DNA from: an uncultured Chloroflexales bacterium
GTDB lineage: Bacteria; Chloroflexota; Chloroflexia; Chloroflexales; Chloroflexaceae
NCBI GenBank assembly: GCA_937918935.1
Contig: CAKZSI010000032.1
Location: forward strand, 1 to 64,000
Reading direction: 5' to 3'
Length of the DNA: 64,000 nucleotides
Numbering within the stretch: the stretch's first letter is position 1; every line of letters starts with the position of its first letter. The notes under the pieces are model-generated. The model made no database searches. It was not told where the DNA came from and worked only from the letters and a program-made list of their open reading frames with translations. Both the position numbers and the translations under genes were made by a program. Shown here one piece after another: positions 18,259 to 27,079 of this stretch.

Positions 18259-18290
18259 GGCCCGGCGGGAAGTCTACGGCCCGCCGGGCC
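18259..18290. terminator. GC-rich hairpin after the ABC permease gene
   Basis: GGCCCGGCGGG (18259-18269) and CCCGCCGGGCC (18280-18290) are perfect 11 bp arms with a 10 nt loop, 4 bp past the permease stop on the minus strand. The T-run lies on the plus-strand side before the hairpin, so for the minus transcript it is a hairpin without a U-tract. Confidence 0.45.
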
Positions 18291-18294
18291 GTCT

Positions 18295-19293
18295 CTACGC
18301 GCGGATCTCCTGGCGCTGGAAGAGGACGTAGCCCAGGGCGAAGAGCAGGAGCGTCCCGGCGATCAGGCCGACCATGTGCGGCCAGCCGAGCATGATGCTC
18401 TCGCCAAGGGGCAGGGGCGCGCCCAGGATGGCGCCCTGGAGCTGCGAGGGCAGCACGAAGCCCAGCGAGCGCACCTCGGGGCGCAGCAGGGCGATGGTGG
18501 CCTCGGTGTAGAGCACGTTCGGCGAGAGGCGGCTCAGGGCCTGTTCGAGCTGGGCCTGGGCCAGCAACTCGGCGGGCAGGCCGATGCGCACAGGTCGCAG
18601 GATCTGCGCCAGGATGCCGGCGATGATCCCCCAGAAGACGGTGAAGAAGAGCCAGGTGGCCAGGGCGGCCATGGCCGCCGTCGCCGGCTGCCGGAAGAGA
18701 ATGGAGGCCAGCATTCCCAGCGCCAGCCAGACCGCGCCGTAGGCGATGGTCAGCAGCAGGAACCAGAGCAGGCGCGCGGTCTCCTCGCCGCCGGGGGGCA
18801 CGCCGAGACGCAACAGGCCCAGGCCGGCGATGAGGAGCCAGATCGTCGTCAGCACCAGGGCGAGGGTAAACAGGCTCGCCAAAAACTTGCCCAGCAGCAG
18901 GGCGTCGCGGTAGATGGGCTGCGCCAGCAGGCGGGACATGGTGCGGGCGTTTAGTTCGCCGTTCACCGCGTCGAAGGCAAGGGCAATGGCGATGATCGGT
19001 ACCAGGAAGACCAGGAAGCCCACGAAGGCCGGCAGCGGCTCCTGGCTGGTGGTGAAGAGCCGCAGGAACAGGAAGCGATCCTGGCCGACCGTCTCGCGCA
19101 ACTGTGCCGTGGCAGTGAAGACTGTCCCTGCGGCGGTGAGCACGGTGATCAGCTCGAGGATGAGCATGCGCGTGCTGCTGAGATAGTCGGCCATTTCTTT
19201 GCTCACCACGGCCCACAGGCCGGTCCAGGGTGAGCCTTCGCGGCGCGTGGCCGCCGCCGCGCCACTGGCGGGAGTGCTACGCTGCGCGAGCAT
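18295..19293 (-). CDS. ABC-2 type transporter permease
   Basis: 332 residues with six predicted spans. It has the ABC-2 permease layout: a cytoplasmic N-terminal helix ([27 protein letters not shown]), a large outer loop with [11 protein letters not shown], then [44 protein letters not shown], the coupling segment characteristic of NatB/ABC2 permeases. The reading frame overlaps the end of the ATPase gene by 17 nt. Works with the ATPase at 19277-20224 and probably the NEW3 protein at 20466-21617 as an exporter. The substrate is unknown. Confidence 0.85.
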   Translation of the reverse strand: MLAQRSTPASGAAAATRREGSPWTGLWAVVSKEMADYLSSTRMLILELITVLTAAGTVFTATAQLRETVGQDRFLFLRLFTTSQEPLPAFVGFLVFLVPIIAIALAFDAVNGELNARTMSRLLAQPIYRDALLLGKFLASLFTLALVLTTIWLLIAGLGLLRLGVPPGGEETARLLWFLLLTIAYGAVWLALGMLASILFRQPATAAMAALATWLFFTVFWGIIAGILAQILRPVRIGLPAELLAQAQLEQALSRLSPNVLYTEATIALLRPEVRSLGFVLPSQLQGAILGAPLPLGESIMLGWPHMVGLIAGTLLLFALGYVLFQRQEIRA

Positions 19294-20224
19294 GGTTGGC
19301 CTCCTTCTGGAAGTAGCGGGCGTAGACCTCTTCGAGGTTAGGCGCTTCGCTGGCCAGGGCGAGGAGCTGGCCGCCGGCCTCGACCACCGCCCGCGCCACG
19401 GCAGGGCGCAGGTCGCCGGTGGTCTCGAGTACGAAGCGGTTTGGCCCGGCCCGTTGCACCCGCTGCACGCCCTCGACCTCGCTCAGCGCCGCTTCCAGCC
19501 CGGCATCGCCCTCGGCCTCGACGGTAATGTGGTAGCCGCCGCCAAGCACCTCGCGCGCCAGCACATCCACGGGACCTTCGAGCACCATTTTGCCCTTTGA
19601 GAACAGCCCCACCCGGTCGCAGACCGCCTGCACCTGGTGCAGCAGGTGCGAGGAGAGCATGATCGTAATGCCTTCGCTCCGCAGGTCACGAATAATTTCC
19701 AGGAACTCGCGGGCGGCTTCGGGGTCGAGGCCCAGGGTCGGCTCGTCCATAATGATCAACTCGGGGTGCTTCATGAGGATTTCGGCCAGACCGAGGCGCT
19801 GGCGCATGCCCCGCGAGAAGGCGCCGACGGCCTTGTCCATCACTTCTTCCAGGCCCATTTTGGTGAGGGCGGCCTCGATGCGCGCGCCGGCCTCTTTGCG
19901 GTTAAGGCCGTTGAGCCGGGCGATGTAGGCCAGGTTTTCGCGCGCCGAGAGGGTGTCGTAGAAACCGACCTGGTCGGGCAGATAGCCCACGCGGGCTTTG
20001 ACGCTCAGCGGTTGGCGCGCCGGGTCCAGGCCCAGTACCTGCACTGAGCCTGCGCTCGGTTCGGTCAGGCCGAGGAGCATCAGGATAGTGGTGGTTTTCC
20101 CTGCGCCGTTGGGTCCCAGCAGGCCGAAGACCTCGCCGCGGCGGATGGTCAGGTCGAGCCGGTCAACGGCGACGAAGTCGCCGTAGCGTTTGGTCAGGCC
20201 ACGAGCCTCAAGGACAATATCCAT
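19277..20224 (-). CDS. ABC transporter ATP-binding protein
   Basis: 315 residues from the ATG at 20224, which has GGAAGG upstream; a longer frame exists but its extra 75 residues are not family-like. Walker A is [13 protein letters not shown], the signature is [15 protein letters not shown], Walker B is [16 protein letters not shown], and the switch His is in MLSSHLL. The signature serine is followed by RG instead of GG, as in many drug/ABC-2 type ATPases. A C-terminal 80-residue domain ([30 protein letters not shown]) matches the CcmA/DrrA-type regulatory tail. Energises the permease encoded next. Confidence 0.92.
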   Translation of the reverse strand: MDIVLEARGLTKRYGDFVAVDRLDLTIRRGEVFGLLGPNGAGKTTTILMLLGLTEPSAGSVQVLGLDPARQPLSVKARVGYLPDQVGFYDTLSARENLAYIARLNGLNRKEAGARIEAALTKMGLEEVMDKAVGAFSRGMRQRLGLAEILMKHPELIIMDEPTLGLDPEAAREFLEIIRDLRSEGITIMLSSHLLHQVQAVCDRVGLFSKGKMVLEGPVDVLAREVLGGGYHITVEAEGDAGLEAALSEVEGVQRVQRAGPNRFVLETTGDLRPAVARAVVEAGGQLLALASEAPNLEEVYARYFQKEANHARAA

Positions 20225-20374
20225 AGGTTGGTTTCCTTCCGGGTCATCTGCAAGCCGGGCTTGCAGCCTTTCAGGGCTTATGCAACATTCGCCCCGCGCG
20301 GCGGGGTATGGGGCCTGTTCCATGTTGCAACCGGCCTGTGCCGCCTTTCGATAGGGTGGAAAAGAGGTCATTGA

Positions 20375-20396
20375 CAGGGAGGGCTTGCCCTCCCTG
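20375..20396. terminator. Perfect hairpin downstream of the NEW3 gene
   Basis: Arms CAGGGAGGGC and GCCCTCCCTG with a 2 nt loop lie between the NEW3 gene stop (20466) and the ATPase start (20224). It may reduce read-through or stabilise the upstream mRNA. A weak palindrome of the dispersed family (GGGGAAACAGGTTTCTG, about 20414-20430) lies beside it. Confidence 0.45.
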
Positions 20397-20465
20397 CAAC
20401 CTTCCCCCTGACAGGGGAAACAGGTTTCTGGGCGACAGCGCCCCTCCAAACCTCCCTGTCTATTG

Positions 20466-21617
20466 TTACCTCCGCCCGAAGCGCGAGACGGCCAGGCCCA
20501 CTACGCCCACGGCGATGGCGATCAGCACAATGCCCACGATGCCCCAGAGGGTCGAGGTCAGCACGGTGATACGGAAATCAAGCGAGGAACTGCGTCCCTC
20601 TTCCGGGCGGGCGCTGAAGCTGACCACGTAGTCGCCGGCGACGGCCTTATCCGCCGGACGCAGGCTGACGGTGACCTCCTGCTCCGCGCCGGCGCCCAGT
20701 TCGGCGATGCTCGCCGGCTGGAACTCCACCGTCCACCCCGAGGGGGGCGTGCCGCTCATGGTGATATTGCGGGCCGGGGCGCTTCCGCTGTTCCGCACCC
20801 GGAGGGTGTAAGTGGCGGTCTGGCCGATAGTGGCCTGGCCGGAGAGCCGCCCGTCGGGCGTGGTCAGGTTCACCTGGGGCTGGCCAACCACCTCGGCGGT
20901 CAGCGTCACTTCAGCGCGCACGTCGCCGCTCTCGGCTTTGATGTAAATCGGGAACGAGCCCAGTTCAACCCCTTCGGGCGCTTCTACTTCTATACTGATG
21001 CTCTCCGAGCCGTTGGCGCGCACGGGTAGACTGGTCACCTCCTGGCCGGCGGCGCGGAAGCGCACGAACCAGCCCGGCGGGACCTCGGCCAGCAGATTGG
21101 TGGTCAGGTCGGTATCGCCTTCGTTGCGCAGGGTGGTGTTAAAGCGGAAGGTGCTGTCGGGGGCGCCGCGGACATTGGGGAGATCCACGTCGAACACCAG
21201 GCTGGGCGGAAGTTGCTCCTTGACGGTGATTTGCAGTTGCAGGGTTGCGCTCTCGCCGTTGCCCTCGGCGACGACGCTCAGGCGATACTCGCCCGGGGCG
21301 GCATTCTCGGGCGGCTGCACGCGCAGGTCCACGCGGGTGTCCTCATCGGGGAGAACGTAGGCCGCCTCGATGACCCGGCCATCCCCGCGGAGGGTGGCCG
21401 TCCAGCCCTCGGGCAGGTTGGGCACGCTAAGGCGGGCGATCTGTGAGGTGCCGGCGCGCAAGATCAGAGGGAAGTTGATGTCCTCGCCCCTGGCGACCTG
21501 TTGGGCCGGAAAGCGGGTGAAGAGCGTCAGCCCTCCCTGGGCCAGGGCCGCTGGCGTAAGCAGTAAGGGCGTCAGCAGGGTGAACAGAACCAGGGGGATC
21601 AGCACAAAACGTCGCAT
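20466..21617 (-). CDS. Exported NEW3-domain protein with C-terminal membrane anchor
   Basis: 383 residues from the ATG at 21617, preceded by AAGGAG. Signal peptide ([24 protein letters not shown]), then three tandem beta-sandwich units of the NEW3/alpha-galactosidase-associated type: [21 protein letters not shown] and [11 protein letters not shown] mark the same P-x-G-W position in each. The last segment is a single span ([28 protein letters not shown]), which anchors the protein with its beta domains outside. NEW3 proteins next to an ABC-2 ATPase and permease are a recurring arrangement, and the same order is seen here, so a role in the same transport system is likely. Confidence 0.82.
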   Translation of the reverse strand: MRRFVLIPLVLFTLLTPLLLTPAALAQGGLTLFTRFPAQQVARGEDINFPLILRAGTSQIARLSVPNLPEGWTATLRGDGRVIEAAYVLPDEDTRVDLRVQPPENAAPGEYRLSVVAEGNGESATLQLQITVKEQLPPSLVFDVDLPNVRGAPDSTFRFNTTLRNEGDTDLTTNLLAEVPPGWFVRFRAAGQEVTSLPVRANGSESISIEVEAPEGVELGSFPIYIKAESGDVRAEVTLTAEVVGQPQVNLTTPDGRLSGQATIGQTATYTLRVRNSGSAPARNITMSGTPPSGWTVEFQPASIAELGAGAEQEVTVSLRPADKAVAGDYVVSFSARPEEGRSSSLDFRITVLTSTLWGIVGIVLIAIAVGVVGLAVSRFGRR

Positions 21618-22109
21618 TGCCAGGCTCCTTGGATGAATCTGCAAAACGTCACCGGTGGGCGTCTAACCTGTCAGTTCGCGGCAACGTCGCCGCGAGCAAG
21701 GGAGGTAGTGGCCGCCGAACCCCGGACAGAAACTCGTGTCTTTTCGGAGGGGCGCAGTTCCACCGAACCTCCCTGCAGAGGAAGCACGACAACGTAGACA
21801 TACGCAGGCAGTATAAGACCAGGATTAGCGGAGTATAAGAGGAAGATTAGAGTATTCTCCTACACGAGGGTGTTTGGGCAGGGCCGGTACAAACTCCGCC
21901 TCCGGTGGCGGGTTTGGGGTGATCCCCGGGGACCCTGCATCAGCCCCGGATTCCGCTGCACACTATCTGGAAGGTTGCACGTACTTAACGTACTCTTAAC
22001 CTCTGTCACGACACTGTAATCTGCAAAACTTGCACGGAGCGGCGCTGCGCGGGTAGCATTCATGGTGTGGATCATTTGTCAAACTGGAGTTAGCAACCCT
22101 GAACTAAGC
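21618..22109. promoter_or_regulatory. Long regulatory gap with phased direct repeats
   Basis: No credible gene is visible here. The stretch is AT-richer than its surroundings and divergent between the NEW3 gene and the HEAT-repeat gene. It holds two copies of AGTATAAGANNANGATTAG (21810-21828 and 21832-21850), exactly 22 bp apart. It also holds two CTTAAC boxes (21984-21989 and 21995-22000), 11 bp apart, upstream of TGTAAT (22015-22020). The 11 bp phasing is what OmpR/PhoB-family regulators recognise. Confidence 0.5.
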
Positions 22110-22242
22110 AGGCTGTGAACTGAGTTTTTCGCTAAACCCACCTACTCCCCAACCCTCCCCCGCCGGGGGAAGGCATCTGGCTCCTTCCCCAACGGGGGGT
22201 CTGGGAGGGAGGCGGAGATGCCAGGAAACCTGGTTCACAGAC
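22110..22242. mobile_element. MITE-like element, copy 1
   Basis: 133 bp bounded by GGCTGTGAAC and GTTCACAGAC (inverted, one mismatch), with TA immediately to the right and CA to the left. A second copy with the same ends lies at 38500-38634. The interior has C-rich and G-rich runs able to fold. There is no coding capacity, as expected for a non-autonomous Tc1/mariner- or IS630-type derivative. The ATG of the HEAT-repeat gene (22218) and a GGGAGG ribosome-binding-like sequence lie inside it. Confidence 0.65.
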
Positions 22243-25200
22243 TACGAAGCCTCACGGCAGGGAATTCCGTGCTAACAAGTAAAGCGTTCACCTTCCTTCT
22301 CGGCAACCGCGCCGCGCGGCGTTCTCGCGCGGCGCTGGAGTCATTTCTGGCGCGGGAGCCGGGCCTGCAGGTGCTGCCGGGGCTGCTCGACCTGCCCCTG
22401 GGGCTCGAACCGCTGCCCGAACCGGCGGCGATCCTTGCCGCGCCGTCGCACCTGGCCATCTGCGGCCCGCCGGCCTCGGGGCGCACGCTGGCCCTGTTGC
22501 AGGTTGCCGCGCGCTGGTGTGCGACGGGAGCGGGTGGGCCGGTAGTTTATCTCTCGCTGGCCGCCGACGACGCGCCGAGTCTGCCACCGCGGGCCATCCT
22601 TGCCAGGGCGTTCCAGCGGGCCGGGCTGCCCGTGGCCTCTGACGCGCGCCCGGGGATCGTGTTGCTTGACGACTGGGAGACGCTGCCCGCCGATCGGCGA
22701 CTGATGTGGCGTACCTTTCTGACCACTCCGGTGCGGGAGTGGAGCGCCCTGCGGATGGTTGTCGCCTTGCCTGAGGGTGAGCGTTGGCCGAATTATCGTG
22801 GCCTGGAACTGCCCGACGACGCGGGGATCCGGGCTGCCTGGCTCCGTCACCTGCTGCCGGCGGAGGATTCGGCGCCCCTGCTCGTCGCGCCGGGCGCCGG
22901 TGGCAGTGGCGCGCCGATCCGTCTGGCCGATCTGGCCCTTATGGCGCTGACCGTGCCGGACCACGGGCCGCCGGCCTCCCGGACGGATTTGTACGCGCGG
23001 GCCTACGAGATGTTCCGTGCCGGTCTGGAGGGCAGGGAGGGCGACGAACCCTCTCCGCCCCCGGCGCTGGGCCGGGCGCTGCTACGGCATTACCAACTGG
23101 CGCGGGCCTTCGCCGGCAGCGCCAAGATTGGCGGGCTGGCGAGCCTGCCGCCGGTCGAGCGGGTCGCCGTGGCGCCGCTGACCGCGGGGCTGCTTGGCAC
23201 GCCGGCGCCGGTGCTGGCAGCCCTGTGGCCTGGCGACGCCCCTTCAGGGGCGAGTCTGGCTGCGAGTGTGGCCTGTCTCCTCGAAATGCCCGATCGGGCG
23301 CCCGTGTGGGGCCTGCGACTGGTCGAGCATCTGGCGCGCCCGGAGGCGAACGCGGAAGAGCAGGCGGCCCTGGCCACGCTGGCCCCGGCCCTGCCGCGCA
23401 TTCTTGCCGCCGCGCACGAGGTCGAGCGGGCCTCCCTGGTCCTCCGCGCCGCCGATGCCGCGCTCCCACCCACCGCGGGACGGTGGCTGCCGCTGGTGGA
23501 TCATCCCGGGGCGCCCGTCGCCTTGCGGTGGGCCGCCGCCGACCTGCTGGCGCGCCAGGAGTTGGATCGGGAGTTGGTGGCCGCGGTTCCCGAGGCGTCT
23601 GACCCGCTGGCGCTCCGGGTGCGGGCCTTTCTGGCGGCCACCGCAGTAGAGGGGGGGACGGCGCTGCTGGCGACGCCGCCGCTGCGGGCGGGTGTGGTGG
23701 ATCTGCTCGACGATCCTTCGGCAGGTGAACGCCGACTGGCGGTCGCGCGGGCCATCCTCGCCGATGGGGATTTGCCCGACGATCTACGTGCCCTGGCCCT
23801 GATCGGCGACCGCGCGGTGCTGGAGCAGGCCCTGGGTTCGCCCGTTACCGTATTGCGCCGGGCGGGGCTGGCGGCCCTCCGCGAGGAGGATCCGGAGGTC
23901 GCGGTGGCCATGCTGGCGCGGGCGCTCCACCACCCCGAGGCTACCGCCGTGACCCGTAGCGAGGCCCTGGATACCCTGGCGGCGCTCGATCACCCCGGCG
24001 CGACGGCGATGCTCATTCGGGCGCTGCTCGATGCGCAACTCGGTCTGGCGACCCGGCTGCGAGCGTTGAGATTGCTCGCGTCGAGGGGGCGGGCCGCAAC
24101 CTGTGTGCTTCGTCAGGTGGTGGAGGCAGGCCGGCTGCCTGTAGCGTTGCGCGCCGCCGCTGCCGTACACCTGGGGCGGCTGGAGGACGGCAGAGCGTTG
24201 CCGCTGCTACGTAATCTGCTCGAAAGCGACGCGCCGCCATTGTTGCGCCGGAGCGCGGCGGAGGCGCTTGGCGCCCTGGGGCAGCGTCTGGAGCAGGCCG
24301 ATCAGGTGGCCGCGGCGTTGATCACCGGTCTGCGGCGGGCAGGTGTGGACGCGACCCTTGTGGGCGCCATCGCGCGGGGGTTGGGGCGGAGCGGCGCCAA
24401 TGCAGCCCTGCCGCCGCTACGTTCGCTGCTTGGCCCGGCGCTGGCCGATGTGCTGCGCGCGGCCTGGGAGCGGCGCGTACCCGAGCTGGCCAGTCGCCCC
24501 GCACGAGACTGGCCTGCCCTGGCGCTGCCCGCCGAGACCCGTGTGGTGTTGATGGACGCCCTGGCCGAGGGCGAGACCCTCGCCGACCAGCCCTCTAGCC
24601 TGGCCGAGTGCTGCACCCGACAGGCCGAACGGATTGCCGAGGCGGCGGCGCTGGCGCTCGCTGACCTGGCCCACGCGCGCCCCGATCTCCAGACTGCGGT
24701 ACGCGCCGCCCTGCGCCAGACGGTCACTACCGATACCCGTCCGGCCGTGGTTTGCGCAGCCCTCGACAGCCTGGACGCCTGTAGCGATCCAGGGGAGGAA
24801 CTCGAAGCGTTGCTCGATGATGCCACGGTGACGCTGCCCGTCAAATGGCTGGCCCTGGAGCGTCTGGGCCGGCTGGCGTCCACGCGCGAGGCTCTCACCT
24901 GCCGCTTGAACAGCGGCGACCCCTTCCTGCGGGCGGCGATGGTCACGCTGCTGGCCGCGCAGGGCCACGAGGCCGCCCTGCCGGCTATTCGCCGCCTGGC
25001 GCGTGACGCCGTGGGCGACCCGCACCTGCGGCGCGCCGCTATCGTGGCCCTGGGACGGTTTCCTGCCGCCGAGGTGAGCGCGACCCTGGTCGCCCTGGCC
25101 GCCGACGCCAGCGTTTCCACCGACATCCGCGCGCTGGCCGCGGCCACGTTGCCGGCCACCCTTTCAGCCGACGAACGGGCGGCCCTCTACCGCGCGTTGC

Positions 25201-25964
25201 GGGTCGCGCGGCAGCCGGAGGATCTGGAGGTGGCCCTGGCGCGGGCGCTGGCCCGCGCCGGTGAGCGCGACGCGCTGCCGATTCTGCTACGGCTGGCGCG
25301 GAGCGAAGCCGGGTCCGCCGCCATCGCCAGCCTCGAGGTCCTGGCCGAGGCGGGCGATGACAGCATCGAGCCGGTGCTGGTGGCGGTGAGCCAGAGCCAC
25401 CTGGCGACCCCGGCGGTGCGGCTTGCCGCCATTGCGGCGCTGCTGCGGCTGTGCGGCCCGTCGCACCTGACCCTGCTCCGCGAATACTTGAGCAGCGGGT
25501 CCTCCCCGTTGCGGATGCGCGCCTATGCCGTTCTCGCGGCGACCTGCCCCGACGACCCGCGGCTCGGTGAACCCCTGAGCGACCCCACGGCCCCGCTCGC
25601 CCTTCGGCTCCAGGCCCTGGAGCGCCTTGCCGCCCGTGATCCCGCCGCGCCCGCGCTGGAAGCGGCCCTGACCCGTCCTGACGAAGAGCCGCAACTGCGC
25701 CTGGCTGCCGCCGGGGCCCTGGCGCGTGGGGCGTCAACCGCCCCGGAGGCGTTCGCCGCCGTGCTCGCGGACGAACCTGACCAGCCGCCGCCCCCGCCAC
25801 TGTTGCGCCGGCGCTGTATCGAAGCCCTGGCAGTGCTGGCCCGGCAGAACGCCGCTGCCGCGCCCGCGGCCCTGGAGCACCTGAGCGTCCTTGCCGAAGC
25901 GCCAGACCAGCCAGCGGAGCAGCGGCACTGGGCGGGTGAGGCGTTGTGCCATTTTGGATTGTAG
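22218..25964 (+). CDS. P-loop NTPase-like / HEAT-repeat protein
   Basis: 1248 residues, no signal peptide or membrane span. Near the N-terminus a nucleotide-binding-like fold has GPPASGRT (83-90), a Walker A in which the usual lysine is arginine, and IVLLDDWE (147-154) as Walker B, resembling STAND/NACHT-type ATPases. From about residue 330 to the end are roughly 25 alpha-helical HEAT-like repeats (for example ALPPLRSLLGPALADVLRAAW, ALPAIRRLARDAVGDPHLRRAAIVALG). The start is unsure: the ATG lies in the MITE-like element, and a GTG at 22269 would begin outside it. The last four codons and stop (HFGL-stop) come from another dispersed repeat. Probably a protein-interaction scaffold; partner unknown. 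Confidence 0.75.
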   Translation: MPGNLVHRLRSLTAGNSVLTSKAFTFLLGNRAARRSRAALESFLAREPGLQVLPGLLDLPLGLEPLPEPAAILAAPSHLAICGPPASGRTLALLQVAARWCATGAGGPVVYLSLAADDAPSLPPRAILARAFQRAGLPVASDARPGIVLLDDWETLPADRRLMWRTFLTTPVREWSALRMVVALPEGERWPNYRGLELPDDAGIRAAWLRHLLPAEDSAPLLVAPGAGGSGAPIRLADLALMALTVPDHGPPASRTDLYARAYEMFRAGLEGREGDEPSPPPALGRALLRHYQLARAFAGSAKIGGLASLPPVERVAVAPLTAGLLGTPAPVLAALWPGDAPSGASLAASVACLLEMPDRAPVWGLRLVEHLARPEANAEEQAALATLAPALPRILAAAHEVERASLVLRAADAALPPTAGRWLPLVDHPGAPVALRWAAADLLARQELDRELVAAVPEASDPLALRVRAFLAATAVEGGTALLATPPLRAGVVDLLDDPSAGERRLAVARAILADGDLPDDLRALALIGDRAVLEQALGSPVTVLRRAGLAALREEDPEVAVAMLARALHHPEATAVTRSEALDTLAALDHPGATAMLIRALLDAQLGLATRLRALRLLASRGRAATCVLRQVVEAGRLPVALRAAAAVHLGRLEDGRALPLLRNLLESDAPPLLRRSAAEALGALGQRLEQADQVAAALITGLRRAGVDATLVGAIARGLGRSGANAALPPLRSLLGPALADVLRAAWERRVPELASRPARDWPALALPAETRVVLMDALAEGETLADQPSSLAECCTRQAERIAEAAALALADLAHARPDLQTAVRAALRQTVTTDTRPAVVCAALDSLDACSDPGEELEALLDDATVTLPVKWLALERLGRLASTREALTCRLNSGDPFLRAAMVTLLAAQGHEAALPAIRRLARDAVGDPHLRRAAIVALGRFPAAEVSATLVALAADASVSTDIRALAAATLPATLSADERAALYRALRVARQPEDLEVALARALARAGERDALPILLRLARSEAGSAAIASLEVLAEAGDDSIEPVLVAVSQSHLATPAVRLAAIAALLRLCGPSHLTLLREYLSSGSSPLRMRAYAVLAATCPDDPRLGEPLSDPTAPLALRLQALERLAARDPAAPALEAALTRPDEEPQLRLAAAGALARGASTAPEAFAAVLADEPDQPPPPPLLRRRCIEALAVLARQNAAAAPAALEHLSVLAEAPDQPAEQRHWAGEALCHFGL

Positions 25965-26040
25965 ATTTTGGATTGTTGTATGTAGTGTTCTGGTGAGACC
26001 TGGTGATGATGCGCATGCCGTCTGTATTGATAGGAACCGG
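25951..26040 (+). repeat. ATTTTGGATT-type dispersed repeat, copy A
   Basis: About 90 bp starting with ATTTTGGATT twice and ending with TGATGATGCGCATGCCGTCT...GGAACCGG. Related units lie at 38451-38683 (interrupted) and 57807-57884. It begins inside the HEAT-repeat gene and provides its stop codon. Confidence 0.65.
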
Positions 26041-26175
26041 TATTTGTCGGGATTGCATAACATTTGGAGGATCTGTGAGCGCAGATCCTTCCGTCCCGGC
26101 GGGGGGAGGCTGGGAGGGGGGCAGAACGCTGCGAGCTGCGGCGTATCTGCGAAACCAACGTCCAGGGAGCGCATC

Positions 26176-27000
26176 GTGGCAACTCGCATTCTGGTGATTG
26201 ACGACGAACCGGTGATCTGCCGGTTGATCGAATACCAGCTCGGAGGCGCGGGCTACGAGGTCACAGCGTACCAACGGGGCCACGACGCGCTGCTGGCACT
26301 TGCCGACGAGGTTCCGGATCTTATCTTGCTCGATGTGATGATGCCGGGGATCAGCGGCTGGGATCTGTGCCGCCAGATCCGCGCCAGTTCGCCGGTGCCG
26401 ATCATCATGTTGACGGCCAAACACGGCGACGACGATGTCATCACCGGCCTGATGAGCGGCGCCGACGACTATGTGGGCAAGCCCTTCAGCGCGGATGCGC
26501 TGATCGCGCGGATCGAGGCGGTGCTGCGGCGCAGCCGGAGGGCCAACGACCGGCGCCGGCCCACGCCGGTCTCCCTGGCGCGTGTTGAACCGGCGCCAGC
26601 GCCAGTGGCGGCGGCGCCGGCGCCGGGCAGCGCCGCGCCGCGGGCCGGCAGGCCCCTGGTCAGCGAAACCACGCCCGTAGCGGACCGCCGGCCACGGCTC
26701 GGCCCGCTGCTGGCCGAGGCGCGGCGCCAGCGGCGCCTGAGCCTGCACGATGCTGGCGAGATCTGCGGTGTGCGCTGGGAGTTTTTGCAGGCCATCGAGC
26801 GCGAGCAATTCAGCTACGTGCCCCGCGACGAACTGCGCCATGCCCTGCGGGCCTACAGCGCCCTGCTCGATGTTGATCTTGGCCCCTACCTGGGGCGCGG
26901 CGGGTCACGCCGGCGTCGGGTTCCGGGGGCGCTGCCGCTCACCGTGGGGGTGGTGGCGGTGCTGGCGATGGTGCTGGTGGTGGTGATTCTTGTGTTATGA
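26176..27000 (+). CDS. Response regulator fused to RodZ-like HTH and membrane anchor
   Basis: 274 residues from a GTG with AGGGAG upstream. Residues 1-118 form a complete receiver domain: acidic pair D9/D10, phospho-acceptor D53 in LLDVMMPG, T80 and K102 (GKPFSA). A Pro/Ala-rich linker (about 119-172) leads to a RodZ/HTH_25-type helix-turn-helix at about 175-238 (LGPLLAEARRQRRLSLHDAGEICGV...LRAYSALLDVDL). After the basic run SRRRRVP comes one transmembrane helix (252-273) at the extreme C-terminus. A winged-helix output domain is absent. No histidine kinase gene adjoins it. A membrane-tethered, phosphorylation-controlled regulator or cytoskeletal adaptor is inferred. Confidence 0.85.
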   Translation: MATRILVIDDEPVICRLIEYQLGGAGYEVTAYQRGHDALLALADEVPDLILLDVMMPGISGWDLCRQIRASSPVPIIMLTAKHGDDDVITGLMSGADDYVGKPFSADALIARIEAVLRRSRRANDRRRPTPVSLARVEPAPAPVAAAPAPGSAAPRAGRPLVSETTPVADRRPRLGPLLAEARRQRRLSLHDAGEICGVRWEFLQAIEREQFSYVPRDELRHALRAYSALLDVDLGPYLGRGGSRRRRVPGALPLTVGVVAVLAMVLVVVILVL

Positions 27001-27044
27001 CCGCTCAGCGGAAGGTTATGCCCCTGCCGCGGGTTGGAAGCGGG

Positions 27045-27064
27045 AGGGGAACCCGGGTATCCCC
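27045..27064. repeat. Dispersed palindromic repeat, degenerate copy
   Basis: GGGGAACCCGGGTATCCCC between the convergent stops of the response regulator and hydrolase genes. Confidence 0.6.
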
Positions 27065-27079
27065 ACAGCCCTGTCATAA

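Noticed and set aside
22218-25964. Antiviral STAND defence NTPase
   Set aside because: The P-loop lacks its lysine, there is no effector domain or defence-gene neighbour, and HEAT repeats have many other uses.
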